DNA of 64,000 nucleotides from Dermatemys mawii (lineage: Eukaryota > Chordata > Testudines > Dermatemydidae): NCBI GenBank assembly GCA_007922305.1, contig ML677472.1:124001-188000 (forward strand), read 5' to 3'. The first letter of the stretch is position 1. Every line of letters begins with the position of its first letter. The translations under genes and the position numbers were made by a program. Positions 50,201 through 61,726 of this stretch are shown here, one piece after another. The notes below the pieces were generated by a model. That model saw only the letters and a list, made by a program, of their open reading frames with translations. It did not search any database and was not told where the DNA came from.

Positions 50201-50715
50201 TCACCCCCAGTAGGTGGCTATGAGAGAGATGGGGAGACTCAGAGAGGAGAGTGTCCTTCTGTTACTGGAAGTTCTGATTTTGCAGATGCAGAAATTATTA
50301 AAATCACACACGTTTCTCTAGCATCTTCCATCTTTCTGACAGCTTCTAAATCACGCTGCATTTTAACACTAGGAAATTCTCACCCACCTCTGAATTGTAG
50401 CTAATACAGGGGTGGAACATAGCAGCTATCATTTGCCAGTACTGCTACAAACAGTGTCATGTGACTTTTCCCTTTGGAATGCAAGGGGGATCTAGAGAAG
50501 CAGAAAAGATCAAGATTTGGCCAGGATACAGACAGAGCAGAAAACAGACATATCTCGGAATGCTCACTGTCAGAATCACACAACCCTAATGTAAAAATAT
50601 TTTCACCGATCAATGTGAAACAGCAGCCGGCTTTGTGTACAGGCAGAGGGGCTAAAGTTACACATTTTACATCAGAATGTCTAACCATCACAATTCCAAC
50701 ATGCACAATTCTGGG

Positions 50716-51700
50716 CTTGAGTTGAGTTGGCAGGAACCTGCCATGGTAGGAGGAAGACCCTGAAACCTGGGCAGATTGGAGAAGTCTGAGGTCCAGACAG
50801 GCTGAAGTGGTGATTGATTTGTTGATTTCCCACTTGTGGGGACTTCCTTCCAAACACAGAGACACTGAACAGGGCTTGGAGCCTGCAGGGCCAGTGTGTG
50901 CCCAGAGAACTGAATAAATTGGACCGAGAGGGGAATGTTTTAAATTACCTTAGGACTCAGGGTGTGGACTTTATTTTAAGAAGCCCCCGAAGCAGGGGAA
51001 TGAGGGCCAGGTGCCCAATTCAGTCCTTATGCTCCCTACTCAGATGATCACAGGCTTGTCACTGTGAAGTCACCCCTGTATTTATGTCACATAGACCTAT
51101 TGACTTGCAGGGGATCTGTCCCTTCGCAGGGAAACCAGATCACTGCTCCTGAGGGTGGGGAGGAACATGCACAGGCCCCTCTGGCACAGACGCTGCATCT
51201 TTGAGTGTCGGAGCCTGGAGACAAACCAAAAAAAGGGATCCTGTCTATTGTCTCCAGATGTAGGGGTGCAACCAGCCCAACAAAGAAGAGCTATGTAAAA
51301 CCCAATGCAAGGGGAGTGTCTCCGCTCAGTGAAACAGAGATGGGGATACACATGCTTTGGTACATGGTCATTTGTCTCATGATAGCAAGTAAGGCATCGA
51401 TTGAGAGATGAATCTCCATCCCTGTGTTCAGAGTTACCATCTCCCCTTGCAAAAACCTCCTCCTCCTGTTAGTGTATTTCCCTTCCCAGAGAGGGGCTTC
51501 CCCCTGCATCTCTGCCCACAACCGATGCAGGAAGAGGGAAGAGCACACGAGAAAGTCATAGTCTATTTCCACTCTGAATTTCACCTATGGGAACTAGGGG
51601 GATTGAGGCCCACACCTCTGGGTAAGAGGAAATGGGATAGGAGTGGTCCACTGGGAGAGCTACCGAGAAAACACAAACTCCCAGTTTTGCCAAACCCACA
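50716..51700. repeat. Spacer of cassette III, conserved unexplained block
   Basis: Matches 30550-31290 and 56300-56905. Positions 51440-51600 continue with a segment matching 57000-57165. No V gene of type 2 follows here. Short open frames on both strands carry no family signature. Confidence 0.6.
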
Positions 51701-52859
51701 CATTCGAACATCATCAGTGAGAACCCAAATGATCATGACATATATTTTAACATATGTTTTATTATATTTTGGTCTGTTTGATTATTCACCTTTCTCTGCC
51801 TCTCCTTCCATCCCTCCCCCCAGCATATCTGTCGATGTTAATATCACAAAAGTTCCCAAATTCAATACAGTGATTTTTTGCCCTGGCTGCAAGAGCTCCC
51901 ACCCCACATCTGCCTCTTCCCTTACCAGCAATTAGTTCTGGCCCCCAACACCCCATTGACTTTGTCTCCACATCAGATCTTCTCCTCCCGCTCCCCTCCC
52001 CACACTATGTAACTTCTGCCTCTCCTGGGTTCTTCCTTCTCATCTCCCAGGCATTGGGGATGGGGCCTGCAGCAGAGTCCACTCTCCCACTTTCCCATCT
52101 GAGTGCTGAAGGGAAGAGAGGGGTGGGGAAAAGTAACATGGGAGCCGCACCATTGTGCACTGGAGAGCAGGAGGGCGGAGACACCCTGATTTGTGGAATC
52201 TTTCTGCTCCCTTCCTCTTCCTCCCCTCTATCGAGAAGGTTGTCGGGGCCTGAGGGGACTGGAGAGAGCTATACCTTCTTCCCACTGAAGTTCTGATTCT
52301 CTGCCCTTCTCCAGAAGTCGGGGCAGTGGGCAAGGCAGTGAATCAGAGAGAGATTTCCCCCCGGGTATGGATGAAATTTGCAGAGAGCTGCAGCTTCCCC
52401 ATCATCACACACTGGCTGCAGCCCTGGTCCGAACTCCATCAGCAGTGAAGAAATCATGAGAGCAGGAAACACTGACAGCATGAGGGATTAGAACCTATGA
52501 CCTCCGGTTTCAAAACTCTGGCTTCAGACAAGGGAGCAAGCAGACCTGCCCACCCTACTCTGGCCTAGAGAGACCTGATAGGAAACAGCTGGTATATCCC
52601 ACCCAATAGGGGGGTGTCTCATACAGATTAAACAGCCCACACAGAGGCACATGCTCCCCAACAGCAAATCTCCCTCTCCTGGGCAAAGTGAGGATTCAGG
52701 TGCTCCTGCATCACTTCCCAGGCACTGTTTCTAGTACTCCAGAAGAAGAGACTCTCACTGCAGAGTAGCAAGGGGAAGCAAAGAGCAGCCACATGCCTTT
52801 GTCTCAGGAGCAATGTGAACCTTCCATCTGTGCTGATTGCACAGGGACATTTGTCTAGT
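51701..52859. other. Gene-free stretch
   Basis: No exon was recognised. At about 52480-52520 a sequence with a B-box-like GGTTCTAATCC on the minus strand suggests an old tRNA-derived SINE head, too diverged to name. Confidence 0.45.
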
Positions 52860-53252
52860 GGGGAGATATTAGATGGGGTGGGATCTGAGTTACTACAGAG
52901 AATTATTTCTTGGGTGTCTGGCTGGTGAGTCTTGCCCATATGCTCAGGGTTCAGCTGATCACCATATTTGGGGTCGGGAAGGAATTTTCCTCCAGGGCAG
53001 TTTGGCAGAGGCTCTGGGGTTTTTTTTGTCTTCCGCTGCAGTCTGAGACACTGGTCACTTGCTGGAGGATTCTCTGCACCTTGAATCATGATTTAAGGAC
53101 TTCAATAGCTCATACATAGGTTAGAGGTTTATTAGAGGAATATTTATTATATTATATTTATTAGAGGAATGGGTGAGATTCTGCGGCCTGTATTGTGCAG
53201 GAGGTCAGACTAGATGGTCATAATGGTCCCTTCTGACCTTAGAGTCTATGAG
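52860..53252 (+). mobile_element. CR1-related LINE 3' end (cassette IV)
   Basis: Matches the last 370 bp or so of 47820-49070 (CTGAGTTACTACAGAGAATT through CTTCTGACCTTAGAGTCTAT), with a small AT-rich tandem addition at about 53140-53165. It abuts GACTTAACATCTTCCTTTAA exactly as the cassette III copy does, so both derive from one insertion. Confidence 0.88.
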
Positions 53253-54468
53253 ACTTAACATCTTCCTTTAAGCACTGACCCATGACATTAGTGCACTCTA
53301 CTTCTGCCTGTGCTGCTGAAAATTTAACTAACTCCCCATTGCCTACAGTGCGTTGAAGTCCTGGGAAAGAAGAAGAAAGTACGTAGACTATCAGAATGGT
53401 CTAATATTAGCCTTCCCCACTCTGGCCACTTGAGGGCAGTGTAGTGCTAACAAAACAAAGCATCCAAGAGCAAAACCAGTGAAGGAGTCAACGGTTTTTC
53501 TGGCTGAGTCTATAGCTTCACCCCTGTAAGATACAACCAATTACCAAGTGTGGAAGAGAATATAGAATATCATGGCTGGATGGGACCTCAGGAGATCACC
53601 TAGCCCAACCCTCTGCTCAAAGCAGGACCAATCCCCAACTAAATCAACCAACAGATTTTTGCCCTATATCCCTAAATGGGCCCCTCAAGAATTGAACTCA
53701 CAACCTTGGGTTTAGGAGGCCAATACCCAAATGACTGAGCAACCCCTTTCTTCCTGATAACAGTACATGGGAGATAGGAGGAGAGTCATAGAGTAGGGGG
53801 TCCTTGTCTTCTGGAAATTCTGACTGCAGATGCAGAAATTATTAAAAGCATCCACATTTCTCTAGCACCTTCCATCTTCCTGACAGATTCTAAAGCATGT
53901 TGCATTCTAGCACTATGAAATTCTCACCCACCACTGAATTGTAGCTAATACAGGGGTGGAACATAGCAGCTGTCCTTTGCCAGTACTGCTACAAACAGAG
54001 TCATGTGACTATTGCTTTTGGAACTGCAAGGGGGAATCTAGAAAGGCAGAAGGAGATCAAGCTTTAGCCAGGATACAGACAGACGTGAAGCAGACATATC
54101 TCGGAATGCTCACTATCAGGATCACACAACCCTAATGTAAAAATATTTTCACTGATCAATGTGAAATAGCAGCAGGCTTCGTGTAGAGGGAGAGGAGCCG
54201 AAGTCACACATTTTGCATCAGAATGTCTAACCATCACAATTCCAACGTGTGCAGATCTGGGCTTGGAGTTTTAACCCTAATGAAAGAGAGGCAGCTGCAC
54301 ATTTCAGATCCACATCTGAGCCCAGCTTTACTACCTCCCATATTTGCTCTGCCTCATGACTATCAGTTCTTCCCTCTTCTGTGGTTTTACAGAGCTCCGC
54401 CTGCTAAAGGCACACAGAACATTGTTCAATGGAAATGATCACTCTGGCTTGTATTTGCAGCAGACACC
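53253..54468. repeat. 5' flank of type 1 V gene, copy C
   Basis: Aligns with 26237-26967 and 36400-37143 apart from the SINE at 53563-53755. No exon. Confidence 0.75.
53563..53755 (-). mobile_element. tRNA-headed SINE (cassette IV)
   Basis: Reverse copy of the same SINE family, at the same place in the cassette as 50012-50200 (after GTGTGGA.GAGA). It shows ATCATGGCTGGATGGGACCT at the tail and AGAATTGAACTCACAACCTT at the head. Confidence 0.78.
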
Positions 54469-55295
54469 ATGTGGAGGGATTTGGGTGTTCTCCTTGGCTT
54501 CTAGCTGCTGTCAGGTAAAAAACTGTCTCTGATAAATGTTTTGACTCCTGGATGGTACAGGTTTACACTAACAGCTGAAATGAGAAGCAGAACATGGGGA
54601 GGAGGGTGTTTGCTACACATGATGGAAGCTTTACAGGAGAAGGCTCCCGTACCAAACTGACAAGAATGGTACTAGGACAAAGGGAGGAAACCTTTGCTAG
54701 ATGAGTGGCAGAAGCAGGGAGGGATACAGAGGAGTTGCTTCCAGATGGCAGGAACTGGGCAGGAGTGGGCTTATATACCAGTTGTGTGAAGAGACTGAGG
54801 TCAGGCCAGTGATAGAAGTGAGGCGAGAGCAGTACAAACATAAGGTCTGTGAGGTGATTAGACCTCACTGTGCATGGAGGCATTTAAAATCAAAGAAGGA
54901 GTTTTGAAACTGGATCCTGAAATGCACATTGACCAGTTGACATGTGTTCCTTTCTTTATGGACCTCATTCACCCTGTCCCTCTCCACTCTCCTTTGCAGT
55001 GGGGTGACGGTGACGCAGAAGGAGAAGTTTATAGCCATCCCAAATGGGAGCAAGGCAATAATTCCATGTGAACATGATGACCAAACTTATATTACTGTCC
55101 TGTGGTATCAGCAAAAGGCTGCAGAAAGGCAGCTGCAGTTAGTAGCCATCTCTATAGGTCTGAATTCAGCAGAAATGGAAGATAAGTTCAAAACCAGATA
55201 CACTGTGTTACGGCCAACATTTCTGAACAGCTCCCTGACAATCAACCCGGGAATAGTTGAAGACACTGCAATATATTTCTGTGCAGCTAGTAAAG
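54469..55295 (+). pseudogene. TRBV pseudogene, type 1, copy C
   Basis: Leader 54469-54514 matches copy B but has an in-frame TAG at codon 12 (54502-54504) where A and B have CAG or CAA. The V exon (55000-55295) has lost 10 bp at its start compared with A and B, between the two TTTGCAG acceptor copies, so splicing gives a frameshift and an immediate TGA. The rest of the V exon is still open (IIPCEHDD, VLWYQQK, DTAIYFCAASK). The RSS is present with a 22-bp spacer. It is a recent pseudogene, with two independent lesions at the 5' end only. Confidence 0.88.
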
Positions 55296-55333
55296 CACAG
55301 TGAGAGCTTATGCCTCACAGCTGTGCAATTACC
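55296..55333 (+). other. RSS of TRBV copy C with 22-bp spacer
   Basis: Heptamer CACAGTG (55296-55302) and nonamer GCAATTACC (55325-55333) are 22 bp apart, one base short of copies A and B owing to a lost C near 55310. Recombination is likely still possible, but the host gene is dead. Confidence 0.82.
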
Positions 55334-56905
55334 CACAAATGCTGTTCGTCCCTCGCAACACACACACATCAGAGCCAGCCACACAGAGAAATGGTCTGAC
55401 TGGGGGCAGAGATTTCTCATAGGACTTAACAATGGTAAAGGGTGCTAGTCACCAGCCGTGGAAGCCAAACCCTTTAGTTAGCCAGAGGCAGAGCAGTGCA
55501 AACTTCCTTTCCCCACACACATACCCCAATATTAACATGCTGCTCAGGTGCTGCACTGACAGCACCACAGATATAAGGGAGAGTGTCATTCACCAGGGAG
55601 TCAGTGTAGTCCAATGAACAGGGACTCCAAACACCTGGGCTGTGCTCTCACATCTACCACTCAATTTCCCTATGACCTTGGGCTGGTCACTTAGTCTCCC
55701 TGTGCCTCCAATTCTCCTTGTAAAACAGAATGAATGATGCTCACCTACCTTTGGAAAGTGCTTGGAGATGAAATCTGACAAGTCTTCATTAGCAATGACA
55801 TTAGGAGTAACTTCAGTCGATGGGACTCTGCTTTGTGGACATCTGTTCCAGCTGGAACTGGGCTGAGAGCCATCAAATGGTTTCACACAGTCTGACAGAC
55901 TGTAATGACTTGAGTGGGTAGAGGTAGTAACTGTTGAGCTAGAGGTGAAAGATTCTGTAAACCATTTTCAAGCTCTCTGACCTCAACGATTCTTGCCCCA
56001 ATATGTGCCCGCCATAGCATCCACCGGTAGCTCCTCCACAGGGAAACACCAATGGACTGACTTGTGTAGATTCCAGGAAATCAATAACGTCAAGAACAAG
56101 GTAACTGGGTCGCTTGACCCATAAGTGCTAGAGAGCCTGGAGCTAGCCATCACTGGCTACTGAATGATCCATACCTGGGAGATCAGGTGACTTCCCTCTA
56201 AAGAGCAGCAGGATGCTGAGCATGCTCAGGAAGCTGTGGCAGAGACTGAGGCAAAGCTCTTGCAGGGGAGACTGAGATCAGGACAGTTGCCCCAGCTAAG
56301 AGAGCTGGCAGTAGCCTGCTATGACAGGAGGAAGACCCTAAAACCTGGGCAGACTGGAGAAGTCTGAGGTCTAGACAGGGTGGAGTGGTGATTGATTTGG
56401 TGATTTCCCAGTTCTGGGGACTTCCTTCCAAGCACAGAGACACTGAACAGGGCTTGGGGCCTGCAGAGCCAGTGTGTACCCAGAGGACTGAATAAATTGG
56501 ACCGAGAGGGGAATGTTTTAAATTACCTTAGGACTCAGGGTGTGGACTTATTTTAAGAAGGCCCTGAAGCAGGGGAACCATTGACTTACAGGGGATCTGT
56601 CCCTTCGCAGGGAAACCAGATCACTGCTCCCAAGGGCAGGGAGGAACGTGTGCAGGCCCCTCTGGCACAGACACTGCATCTTTGAGTGTCGGAGCCTGGA
56701 GACAAACCAAAAAAAGGGATCCTGTCTATTGTCTCCAGGTGTAGGAGAGCAACCAGCCCAACAGAGCAGAGCTATGTAAAAATGCAGTGCAAGAGGAGTG
56801 TCTCCGCTCAGTGAGACAGAGATGGGGATGCACATACTTTGGTACATGGTCATTTGTCTCATGATAGCAAGTAAGGCATTGATTGGGACATGAATCTCCA
56901 TCCCT
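55334..56905. repeat. 3' flank and spacer of cassette IV
   Basis: Uninterrupted counterpart of 38011-39465 and 27852-29315, which supplies the empty sites of both solo LTRs, then the spacer block also at 30383-31290 and 50716-51430. No gene. Confidence 0.75.
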
Positions 56906-57245
56906 GTGTTTACAAGACACGTCTCTGGACGTTTCTCACAGAGCCATGTGTTTCACTGTCTCTGTAGTGTGTGTTTTGTCTCTTTTTCTCGCAAGATGCT
57001 CAGGGGCTCAAATCAACCAAACCTCCTCCTCCTGCTACTGCAGCTCCCTTCCCAGAGGGGAGCTTCCCCATGCATCTCTGCCCACAACCGATGCAGGAAA
57101 AGGGAAGAGTACACGAGAAAGTCATAGTCTATTTCCACTCTGAATTTCACCAATGAGAACGAGGAAGATTGAGGCCCAGATCTCTGGGTAAGAGAAAATG
57201 GGATAGGAGTGCTGCCCTGGGAGAGACACTGAGAAAACACAAACT
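56906..57245 (+). pseudogene. Possible TRBV 5' relic in cassette IV
   Basis: The stretch GTTTTGTCTCTTTTTCTCGCAAG (56974-56996) resembles the intron end before the V exon of copies D and E, and the following CAGGGGCTCAAATCAACC could be a V exon start (SGAQINQ). After about 12 codons similarity to V domains ends. The upstream ATG at 56946 opens a signal-peptide-like frame (MCFTVSVVCVLSLFLARCSG) that runs through the presumed intron end. Weak evidence; it may be chance. Confidence 0.3.
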
Positions 57246-57657
57246 TCCTGTTGTGAGTTCTACAATAAAGTCTGTTCTGATGGCAGAACAAGGCCTAGCC
57301 AGAGTCTTCAGAGGTACTAATGTGCCAAGGGATCTGCTTCAGAGTGTCTTGGTACATGTACAGCATTCACAGGAGTCCATATATGCTTGGATCTCAGCTT
57401 GCATGTAAGCTCACGGGAAAAAACAGCCAACGAGGAAGGACATCTTCCAGTGGCCAAGTGACCTGCCAACTAAGCATCATGGCGCAGCCATAGCACCTCC
57501 AGTCAGTGGCACATATGTGTACTCACTGAATTACAGTGTCAGAGGGGTCCTTAAACTTCATTGCTCCATGGCCCCCTTCTGACAACAAAACTTACCCCAC
57601 GACCCCAGGAGGGGGAACTGAAGCCTGAACCCATTCACATCCCATAGCCCCATAGAA
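57246..57657. other. No gene recognised
   Basis: Unique-looking sequence between the possible V relic and a reverse CR1. Confidence 0.5.
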
Positions 57658-58966
57658 ATACAGAATCATAGAATATCAGGGTTGGAAGGGACCTCAGGAG
57701 GTCATGTAGTCCAACCCCATGCTTAAAGCAGGACCAACCCCAACTAAATCATCCGAGCCAGGGCTTTGTCAAGCCTGACCTTAAAAACCTTTTAGGAAGG
57801 AGAGTCCACCACCTCCCTAGGTAACCCATTCCAGTGCTTCAGCACCCTCCTAGTAAAAATGTTTTTTCCTAATATCCAACCTAAACCTCCTGCACTGCAA
57901 CTTGAGACCATTACTCCTTATTCTATCATCTGGTACCACTGAGAACAGTCTAGATCCATGCTCTTTGGAAACCCCTTTCAGGTAGTTGAAAGCAGCTATC
58001 AAATGCCCCCCTCAGTCTCCTCTTCTGTAGTCTAAACAATCCCAGTTCCCTCAGCTTCTCCTCATAAGACATGTGCTCCAGCTTCCTAATCATTTTTGTT
58101 GCCCTCCGCTGGACTCTTTCCAGTTTTTCCACATCCTTCTTGTAGTGTGGGGCCCAAAACTGGACACAGTACTCCAGATGAGGCCTCAACAATGCTGAAT
58201 AGAGAGGAATAATCACGTCCCTCGATCTGCTGGCAATGCCCCTAATTATACAGACCAAAATGCCGTTAGCCATCTTGGCAATAAGGGCACACTGTTGACT
58301 CATATCCAGCTTCTCGTCCACTGTAACCCCTAGGTCCTTTTATGCAGAACTGCTGCCTAGCCATTAGGTCTCTAATCTGTAGCAGTGCATGGGATTCTTC
58401 CATTCTAAGTGCAGGATTTTGCATTTGTCCTTGTTGAACTGCATCAAATTTCTTTTGGCCCAATCCTCCAATTTGTCTAGGTCACTCTGTATCCTATCCC
58501 TACCCTCCAGCGTACCTACCACTCCTCCCAATTTAGTGTCATCTGCAAACTTGCTGAAGGTGCAGTCCACGCCATCCTCCAGATCACTGATAAAGATATT
58601 GAACAAAACCGGCCCCAGGACCGACCCTTGGGGCACTCCACTTGATACCGGCTGCCAATTAGACATGGAGCCATCGATCGCTACCCGTTGAGCCCGACGA
58701 TCCACCCAGCTTTCTATCCAACTTATGGTCCCTTTATCCAGCCCATACTTCTTTAACTTGCTGTCAAGAATACTGTGGGAAACCATATCAAAAGCTTTGC
58801 TAAAGTCAAGGAATAACACATCCACTGCTTTCCTCTCATCCACAGAGCCAGTTATCTTGTCATGGAAGGTAATTAGGTTAGTCAGCCATGATTTGCCCTT
58901 GGGGAATCCATGCTGACTGTTCCTGATCACTTTCCCCTCCTCTAAGTGCTTCAGAATTGATTTCTT
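57658..58966 (-). mobile_element. CR1 LINE, reverse, with long ORF2 remnants
   Basis: The minus strand encodes [65 protein letters not shown] and DKLEDWAKRNLMQFN (58930-58364), then [19 protein letters not shown] and [14 protein letters not shown] (58321-57950), with a 3' end ATAGAATCATAGAATATCAG on the left. RT motifs, including the FADD core, are intact in the first part, making this the best-preserved LINE here, though 5'-truncated and frameshifted. Confidence 0.93.
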
Positions 58967-58974
58967 GAGGACTA

Positions 58975-59278
58975 GGTGGGGGAGAAGGGGACAAAGCCAA
59001 AGCCCAAGGGCTTTGTCCCCAGGTTCAGGTGGGGTCTGTAACTTGAGCCCTGCAACCCAGGGCTAAAGACCTTGGCCTTCAGCTTCGGCCCTGGGTTGTG
59101 GGGCTCGGGAGTCAGTTTTAGCCGTTGGCAGTGGGCCTTGGGCTTTGACCTTGGGCAGTGGGGTTTGAGGTTTGGCTTCAGCCCCGGGCACCACAAGTGT
59201 AATGTCAGTCTTGGTGGCCCCATTAAAATGCAGTCACGACCCACTTTGAGGTCTCGACCCACAGTTTGAGAACTGCAG
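58975..59278 (-). mobile_element. hAT-type repeat, reverse copy
   Basis: The right end CCACAGTTTGAGAACTGCAG is the reverse complement of the CAGnnGTTCTCAAACT start seen at 24452. The body (CACGACCCACTTTGAGGTCT) matches that family. Confidence 0.65.
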
Positions 59279-59284
59279 ATCTCG

Positions 59285-59405
59285 ACTGTCAGGAATGTTC
59301 ATTCCCCCTAGGACACCTGACATTGACCACTGTCAGAAGACAAAATACTGGGATAGATGGACCTTTGATCTGACCCAGTACGGCCATCCTTACGTTCTTA
59401 TGTAA
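59285..59405 (-). repeat. Dispersed repeat (reverse; family of 5205-5345)
   Basis: GTTCATTCCCCCTAGGACAC through GACCCAGTACGGCCATCCTT is the reverse complement, diverged, of 5205-5345. Confidence 0.7.
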
Positions 59406-60413
59406 ATATCTTCTATTAGCCTTCCTGTTGATGATCACTGGAAGGGGATCAGAGACATGGGAAATCAAAGAGAAGCACTTGAGAAGACTTGAATTCATTT
59501 TAAATGGAATGTCTGAGGCCAGTTAAAGAGGGTGACAATGCTTGACCACATGCTCAAAGATGTCATCATGAGTGAGACCTGCAGTATTAGAGACAAGTTG
59601 CAGAAAAGGAGGCTGCAATGGTATGGGCATGTTGAGGAGGCACTATAGACTAGAGGGCATGGGTGGAGTACAAGAGAATGGCCAAGAAAATGGTGGATAG
59701 ACTATATATGGGAATATGGAGTGGGCATAGGGCGAGCACCAGATGGGCGAACTTGGAAAAGACTGATCCAGCAACATGTGACCAGCTAGCCAGGAAAAAG
59801 GGAAGAAGAGACAAAACAATGAGAATTGATCCGTTGTCCAGTGTTTAGGCACTCACCTGGTGGGGTTAAAGATCCCTGTTCAGATTCCTTCTCCCCATCT
59901 GGAAGAGGGGAGACTTGACCTGGGTGTGTCTCTGAAATCCCAGGTGAGCAGCTTAACCGCTGGCCAAAGGTTATGAAGGAGGTTGTCATTCTTCTCCTTC
60001 CATCCGTCATTTTGGGTGAAACTAGGCAGCCTCAGAACATGCAGGAATGACAGGCAGCAAAGCACCTCCCTTACCCTGGATCATTCTGGGCCTTAGGTGT
60101 TTAGGCACCTAAAGTAAGGTGGCAGTGGGTATGCCCAGAGGCAGAGAAACATAGGCACCTAGGGAGGTTTACTCTGAAAACTTAGGTGCCAACTGAATTT
60201 AGGGATAGGCAACAGCCAATAAAGAGTTTTGACCTAAATTAGGGTGCTTATATATATATACCTTTGTGGGTCCAGGCCTTTGTGCTTAAAACACTACCTG
60301 ATAAAGGTTTGGAATCAGCTAAATACTCCTTCAGGTTAGTCTGCCTTGATAACCCCTTATATTGTCTTTATGAACTCCCAAGGGCATCACTTTTCTTTCT
60401 TGTCCCTTGTGTT
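59406..60413. other. Gene-free stretch
   Basis: No exon was recognised. A short TATATATATA run lies near 60250. From about 60290 it shares sequence with 18760-18900. Confidence 0.5.
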
Positions 60414-60541
60414 TAGGGTGATCAGACAGCAAGTGTGAAAAATCGGGATGGGAGTGGGTCAGGGGGTAATAGGAGCCTATATAAGAAAAAGACCCAAAAA
60501 TCAGGGCTGTCCCTATAAAATCGGGACATCTGGTCTTCCTA
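60414..60541. mobile_element. Complete 128-bp hAT-type MITE
   Basis: Same family as 33548-33669 in opposite orientation. Ends TAGGGTGATCAG and CTGGTCTTCCTA, flanked by the perfect 8-bp duplication CTTGTGTT (60406-60413 and 60542-60549). Confidence 0.9.
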
Positions 60542-61726
60542 CTTGTGTTTTAACTTCTGGTTTTTACAGAAGAATGTACTGATTCAAAAAATGCCTTCAT
60601 GTTTCCTTCTGAGATCTGAATCAGGAAAGTCACTTTATATTTGATCTTTCTTTGTTTTCCTTTTCCTTAGTCTAAGGTAAAATAATCACTTAGATTGCAA
60701 GAGCATTGGACTGGATTTTATGAACTGGAAAGGACTGTCAATGCAGTAACTTTCAGGAGCACTAAAATTCCCTAAAACCATAAATGGATCAGAACCTAGC
60801 TGTGACCATGGGTACCCGGGGCAGCCCTCACTGGAGATGTCAAGGTCATGACAGGCTGCAAAAGGGAGAGCAGATACTCCCAAGACTGGTGGGTAACACT
60901 GAAGTTAAACCTCCAAACCAGTCACAGACTGTGCTTCTGATTCCCCCGCACTGGTTATCAAGAAACAAACAACAAAAAAGAAATTACACAGCCTCTTTTA
61001 TTGCATTCCAGTCTCTGGCTCCCAATCAGCACCTATGTCCAGTACAGTGAGAAGTTATTTTAAACTCTGCTCACAGATAGAAAATGTTCTTCTGACCCCC
61101 GAGGGTCAGCCAAGTCACCAGGTCAGTATAGGTTTGGATCTTACTCAAAATACCATGCTGCCAGCCAATCCTTTAGTATCTAAAGGTATATTATAAAGAA
61201 AAAAGAAAGAACAATAGAGGTGTTAAGTTGTAAAGCAGTACATACATACAAAGACTTCAAAATCCATGTATCAGGTTCCTAGCAATACTAGTGAGTCTGC
61301 TGGCTTGAAAGTCCCTTTGGAATATATGCACAGCTTGGATGGGTCATTCAGTGCTTTGTTCAGAGCATCAGTTTGTAGCAAAGTTCCTCCAGAGATAAGA
61401 AGCAGGATTGAAGACAAAATGGAGAAGATGCAGCTGCCTTTTATAGTCTCTCGCCACGTGGCTTGCACTTCCTTTGTTTCAAACACAGGCTGCCCAGCAC
61501 ATGGCCTGAAAGCCTTAGAGTCCTCTCCATAGGCAGGCCCCTGCATGCCTTGCTGAGTCATAAGGTGTATCTGCCTTCTCTCAATGGGTCAGATGTATAG
61601 TTGATGGTTCTCAATGGGCCAGGCAGTGCTGATGCCACACTATCTGGGGCTGACACCCAAAAGCATAGCACAAGTTTGAAATACAGACATACATATCTAT
61701 AACGCATAATTCAAAGGTGATACAAA
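60542..61726. other. Gene-free stretch, partly duplicated
   Basis: 60660-60740 matches 18960-19045 and 43735-43760. The rest, including 60900-61560, has no recognised exon. An unclassified repeat is possible. Confidence 0.5.

Larger units (their letters stand above)
49071..50715. repeat. V-less type 1 cassette remnant (cassette III)
   Basis: Apart from the hAT and SINE insertions, this aligns with the upstream flanks of type 1 V genes (26237-26950, 36400-36950, 53253-54270). Similarity ends at about 50716 (GCTTGAGTTGAG), before the leader exon would appear, and continues with the spacer found between type 1 and type 2 genes. The V gene itself is absent, apparently by deletion. Confidence 0.78.

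Noticed and set aside
51291..51584. Minus-strand open frame with a similar counterpart at 57013-57291
   Set aside because: The similarity is explained by recent duplication of the DNA. The frame has no known domain and the two halves are no longer joined in the second copy.
50118..53745. tRNA-like segments as tRNA genes
   Set aside because: They are heads of SINEs with CR1-like tails, lack a proper cloverleaf and occur in several copies.
61266..61561. Overlapping open frames on both strands near 61.3-61.5 kb
   Set aside because: No splice sites, domains or similarity to the duplicated V units; most likely chance frames in repeat-derived DNA.
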